This document shows, piece by piece, positions 61,140 through 64,000 of a DNA stretch of 64,000 nt. The position numbers and the translations under genes were made by a program. Below the pieces are notes generated by a model that saw only the letters and a program-made list of their open reading frames with translations, was not told where the DNA came from and did not search any database. The number at the start of each line of letters is the position of its first letter. The first letter of the stretch is position 1. Source of the DNA: Aradus depressus (taxonomy: Eukaryota > Arthropoda > Insecta > Hemiptera > Aradidae); assembly GCA_963662175.1 (NCBI GenBank), contig OY759218.1, forward strand, positions 6,316,001 through 6,380,000, given 5' to 3'.

Positions 61140-61430
61140 TTAGGGGTCTGCACTACAGTACCCGTAATGAAGAAATACAGACACAGCTGGAGAAGAAGGG
61201 GTTCCAGGTGAAAGGAGTCCACAATGTGATCCACCCAATCACTAAGTATCCCTTATCTTTGTTTTTCGTTGATTCGGACAAATCTGACCAACTCAGCGAA
61301 ATATATGAACTAAAGATTCTGCTCTATACGCGAATTAGGGTGGAGGAGCTAGGAAGGAGACAAGACATGGTGCAGTGCATCAGATGCCAGGACTTGGCTC
61401 ACACCAAGGCTACACTTAGTATAGGGGAAG
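61140..61430 (+). pseudogene. Gag-like PRE_C2HC fragment of a LINE
   Basis: Encodes LEKKGFQVKGVHNVIHP ... PLSLFFVDSDKSDQLSEIYEL ... RRQDMVQCIRCQDLAHT. This matches the domain preceding CCHC zinc knuckles in ORF1 of jockey-type LINEs. It is cut off at the first knuckle, where a piece of the CTTCCCC Helitron-like repeat family begins (GTATAGGGGAAGTTA). Confidence 0.75.
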
Positions 61431-61777
61431 TTACGTAATCTGTCAAAAATTCGATATTGAGTTTCTAAATAAATAAAACTTAATTTTTTGTCTAAAAGCA
61501 ATATTTGTTTTATTTATTTGTGTGTGTACCTGTGTTTGTCCGTGGGCTCGATAACTCTTTATAGAATAAACATAACGACACGAAATTTTATATATATCCG
61601 GTTGTATTCTAGTACTTCATGATATGACGATGAGAAAGTTTAGATTTTTTTTGACACTTAAAGACCAGTTATTTCTTCATACGGGGCTTAGACAGGGATG
61701 TCCCAAATATATGAACTGAAAGGGGGGTGAGGGGTTGAGTGGGAGCCCAAAATATAAAATGAATGCTAGCTAATCTA

Positions 61778-61932
61778 CTTAAAGTTACTAACCTGTTCAA
61801 AGTTACTAACCTGTTCAAAGTTACTAACCTGTTCAAATTTACTAACCTGTTCAAATTTATTAACCTGTTTAATGTTACTAACCTGTTGAGAGTTACCAAC
61901 CCGTTTAAATTTACTAACCTGCTTAAAGTTTC
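61778..61932. repeat. 18-bp minisatellite, about 8-9 copies
   Basis: The unit is AAAGTTACTAACCTGTTC with substitutions rising toward the right end. Because 18 is a multiple of 3, the - strand reads as a VTLNRL repeat, which explains the open frame there. No gene is implied. Confidence 0.92.
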
Positions 61933-61976
61933 TCCGGTCGAATCAGGGTAACCAGCTAGTTATTAATATTTAAAAA

Positions 61977-62640
61977 AAACAGCTAATGGTTTACATTGAA
62001 TTTAAGATAAGCTAATGGTTTGTTAGGCCATGTTTGTTAGGCCCTGATGATGATATGAAATATATCGAAACGTTGGCATTTGAATAGTGTTTTCTTCATT
62101 GACTGACCCTCAATACCCCAGAATTTTGAATTTAAGATAAGCTATTAGTATGTATTTAAAAAAAAAAACAGCTAATAGTTTACATTGAAGTTAAGATAAG
62201 CTATTAATATTTTTAAAAAGAGCTAATAGTTTATATTGAAGCAACGAAAAACATTAATATGTTAAATAAACAGCTAATAGTTTATATTGAAGTAACGATA
62301 AGCTATTAATTTGTTTAATAAACAGCTAATAGTCTATATTGAAGTAACGATAAGCTATTAATATGTTTTAAAACAGCTGATAGTTTACATTGAAATTAAG
62401 AATATTTGAATTTTTTTGCAGAGATATTGTGAAACCCATAATAAAAAATATAAAGAAAAACATATGTTTTTAAAAAAATATTGTCTTTTTTACAAAATAT
62501 ATGGGAGTATTTTCGGTATTAGTTTTCATTGAAGTAAAGATAAGCTATTAATATTTTTAAAAACAACTAATAGTTTACATTGAAGTGAAGATAAGATGTT
62601 AATATTTTAAAGAACACTAGTATTTTACAACATTTTATAA
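61977..62640. repeat. Tandem repeat of about 55-60 bp, interrupted
   Basis: Units contain CAGCTAATAGTTTA(C/T)ATTGAA followed by GATAAGCTATTAATATG. At least eight diverged copies occur, with an AT-rich insert at about 62400-62520. The array is split near 62020-62130 by a segment carrying a hammerhead motif. Confidence 0.82.
62041..62077 (+). ncRNA. Hammerhead ribozyme motif (ACGU type)
   Basis: GCC, CUGAUGA, U, GAUAU-GAAAU-AUAUC (5-bp helix II), GAAACGUU, GGC. GCC/GGC give helix I, and ACGU is a palindromic helix III. Predicted cleavage is after GUU. All core bases are intact. It is embedded in the tandem repeat at 61977-62640. Confidence 0.75.
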
Positions 62641-62932
62641 TCACAATAATAACTGATAGAATGTTCGCGGAGCAAAGCTAGGAAAACACAGATATAGAGG
62701 AAGGGTTATGTGAAAGGGGGAGAGAGAAGTAGATATTAGGGTTGTGGGAAGGGGAGGAAATGTAGGATGTGGGTAGGGGGAAGGGGGTGGGAATTGTCCT
62801 GAGTGAACTTTGACCTCCAACTACCAATCTTGACTTAAGGTCAGTACTTTTTACCCTACTCACCTTGACCATAAAAAACTTTGTAGACAACACCGGCAAA
62901 GCGAGATCTAGGATGCCATCTGTAACTCCTTA

Positions 62933-63140
62933 AAGGTAGCCATACACGTACAGGAAATCCTCAAGGAAAAAGCCTCCGGGATTTCTTTGGGTATTTCCTG
63001 TACCGAACCCTCACCCACACACGGAGAGGATTTTCTTCAAGGAAATCCTTAGGGAAAAGGCCTTTGCGTTTCCTCATTCCTCAAGGCTTGAACTGTTCAG
63101 GCCGAACCTTGAGGAAATCCCCAACGTGTATGGCGGCGTC
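62933..63140. mobile_element. PIF/Harbinger-like MITE, one clear end
   Basis: AAGGTAGCCATACACG follows TTA at 62930-62932. The interior has inverted words GGAAATCCTCAAGG / CCTTGAGGAAATCC and shares 60 bp with 19825-19893. The right end (CGTGTATGGCGGCGTCC) is not a clean inverted copy, so it may be damaged. Confidence 0.55.
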
Positions 63141-63489
63141 CCTTGACGCCGTGATGGATGGGAAAGGCCAAAAATCCCGAATAAAAATCAATTCTTTTCC
63201 GCCTTGAGGCCGGATTTAGCCTGTCTCTTGCTGCTTGTAGTGTCCTATTCCGATATGTCTCGAGACTTTTTAACAGAATTTCAGAATTTATACATATGAG
63301 TCTATCAGAATCAAAACTCACAGTATCCAAAAATCAAAATTTTGGGAATTTGCCAAAAACCTCTCTCGACTACAATTTTCTTCGCTAGTTCTTGCAAATG
63401 GTTTTGTTTACATCCTGTTAGCACTTTAAAATGAAATACATTAAAAAAAAACGAATTTTTATATAGCGTTATAAAAATAAAAGCAGTAA

Positions 63490-63900
63490 AATTTTGGATA
63501 ATGTTAGTTTTGAAAGCAATGTTTGGATAATGTGAGTTTTGATTGGCACCACATAGGATAATGTTAGTTTTGTTCCCAACTTTCTCAAACATGTATAAAT
63601 AAATCAAAACCATTCAACATTTTCAAATTCAATGTAAATTTATTGTTACAATTATTAAATATTTTTTTTTTTAATGAAAAATGATTATAATTGACACATA
63701 ATGGTAATTTTACATAAAGCATAGATAATAATAAAATTTTATTTAAAATAAAAACTGCAAAAAAATACAGCACAAAATAAAGAAATAAACGATAACCTCT
63801 TTGAGCAGGTTATGCTTGCAAATACTGCTTTCTGATTGGTTAAAAGACGCTTAGTGTCAGAACTAACATTATCCACTAGGATAATGTTAGTTCTGACTCC
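63490..63900. repeat. Clustered GGATAATGTTAGTT repeats with perfect palindrome
   Basis: GGATAATGTTAGTTTTG occurs at about 63495 and 63558, with a variant at 63526. At 63856-63897 a perfect inverted repeat has 19-bp arms (GTCAGAACTAACATTATCC and its complement) and a 4-nt loop. It may be subterminal repeats of a DNA transposon running to or past the window edge. Confidence 0.6.
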
Positions 63901-64000
63901 AACCCTCAACTTCTAGGCCCATTAAACCTAGGATATGGTGACTTTTGAATCTAACCAACGCCATATTTGAATTCAGCTCAAAAAATTGCAAAAATAACCA

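Noticed and set aside
61669..61899. Protein with VTLNRL repeats
   Set aside because: The frame is a by-product of an 18-bp minisatellite; both strands are open for the same reason.
1..64000. CRISPR arrays, operons, bacterial ribosome-binding sites
   Set aside because: The window is animal nuclear DNA with spliced genes. Tandem repeats present have no regular unique spacers.

Overview
The window is nuclear DNA of an animal, very probably an arthropod. It is AT-rich, its genes have many small introns with standard GT-AG borders, and the intergenic space is packed with transposon relics. One gene is morgue, whose family is known mainly from protostomes. I cannot name the species; an insect (perhaps a hemipteran) fits but is not proven.

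Four protein genes can be supported. (1) On the + strand, 1367-7460 is a complete UBR1/UBR2-type N-recognin E3 ubiquitin ligase. It has 1,804 codons, nearly all in one 5.1-kb exon, plus one small last exon. (2) On the - strand, 21658-12437 is an 8-exon morgue gene encoding about 365 aa. It has a C4 zinc finger, an F-box and an E2-like domain with Gly in place of the catalytic Cys. (3) On the - strand, 31406-26143 is an 8-exon transaldolase gene (322 aa) of the pentose phosphate pathway. (4) On the - strand, 61037-52588 holds the last four exons (254 aa) of a conserved-looking gene I cannot name. All splice phases of genes 2-4 close without a frameshift. Genes 1 and 2 both belong to the ubiquitin system, but nothing shows that this neighbourhood is functional.

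The rest is mobile-element debris, much of it inside introns. There is a Penelope-like element with inverted terminal repeats in morgue intron 5, and a hAT element with a perfect 8-bp target duplication 95 bp upstream of the morgue start codon. There are two further hAT MITEs, a mariner with about 306-bp terminal inverted repeats, and mariner, Tc1 and pogo/Tigger relics. PIF/Harbinger-like elements, a textbook non-autonomous Helitron and a second Helitron-like family with hairpin ends are also present. LINE fragments include one with a perfect 16-bp target duplication and one reverse-transcriptase segment repeated in tandem four times. A tRNA-derived SINE family has at least five copies. The stretch 31.6-52.6 kb has no recognisable gene.

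The most interesting signal is a set of at least ten short motifs with hammerhead-ribozyme architecture (CUGANGA box, helix II hairpin, GAAA, palindromic helix III). They are scattered across the window on both strands, and helix I and helix II differ in sequence yet stay paired from copy to copy. Two sit in the inverted ends of the Penelope-like element; the others mark solo ends or relics.
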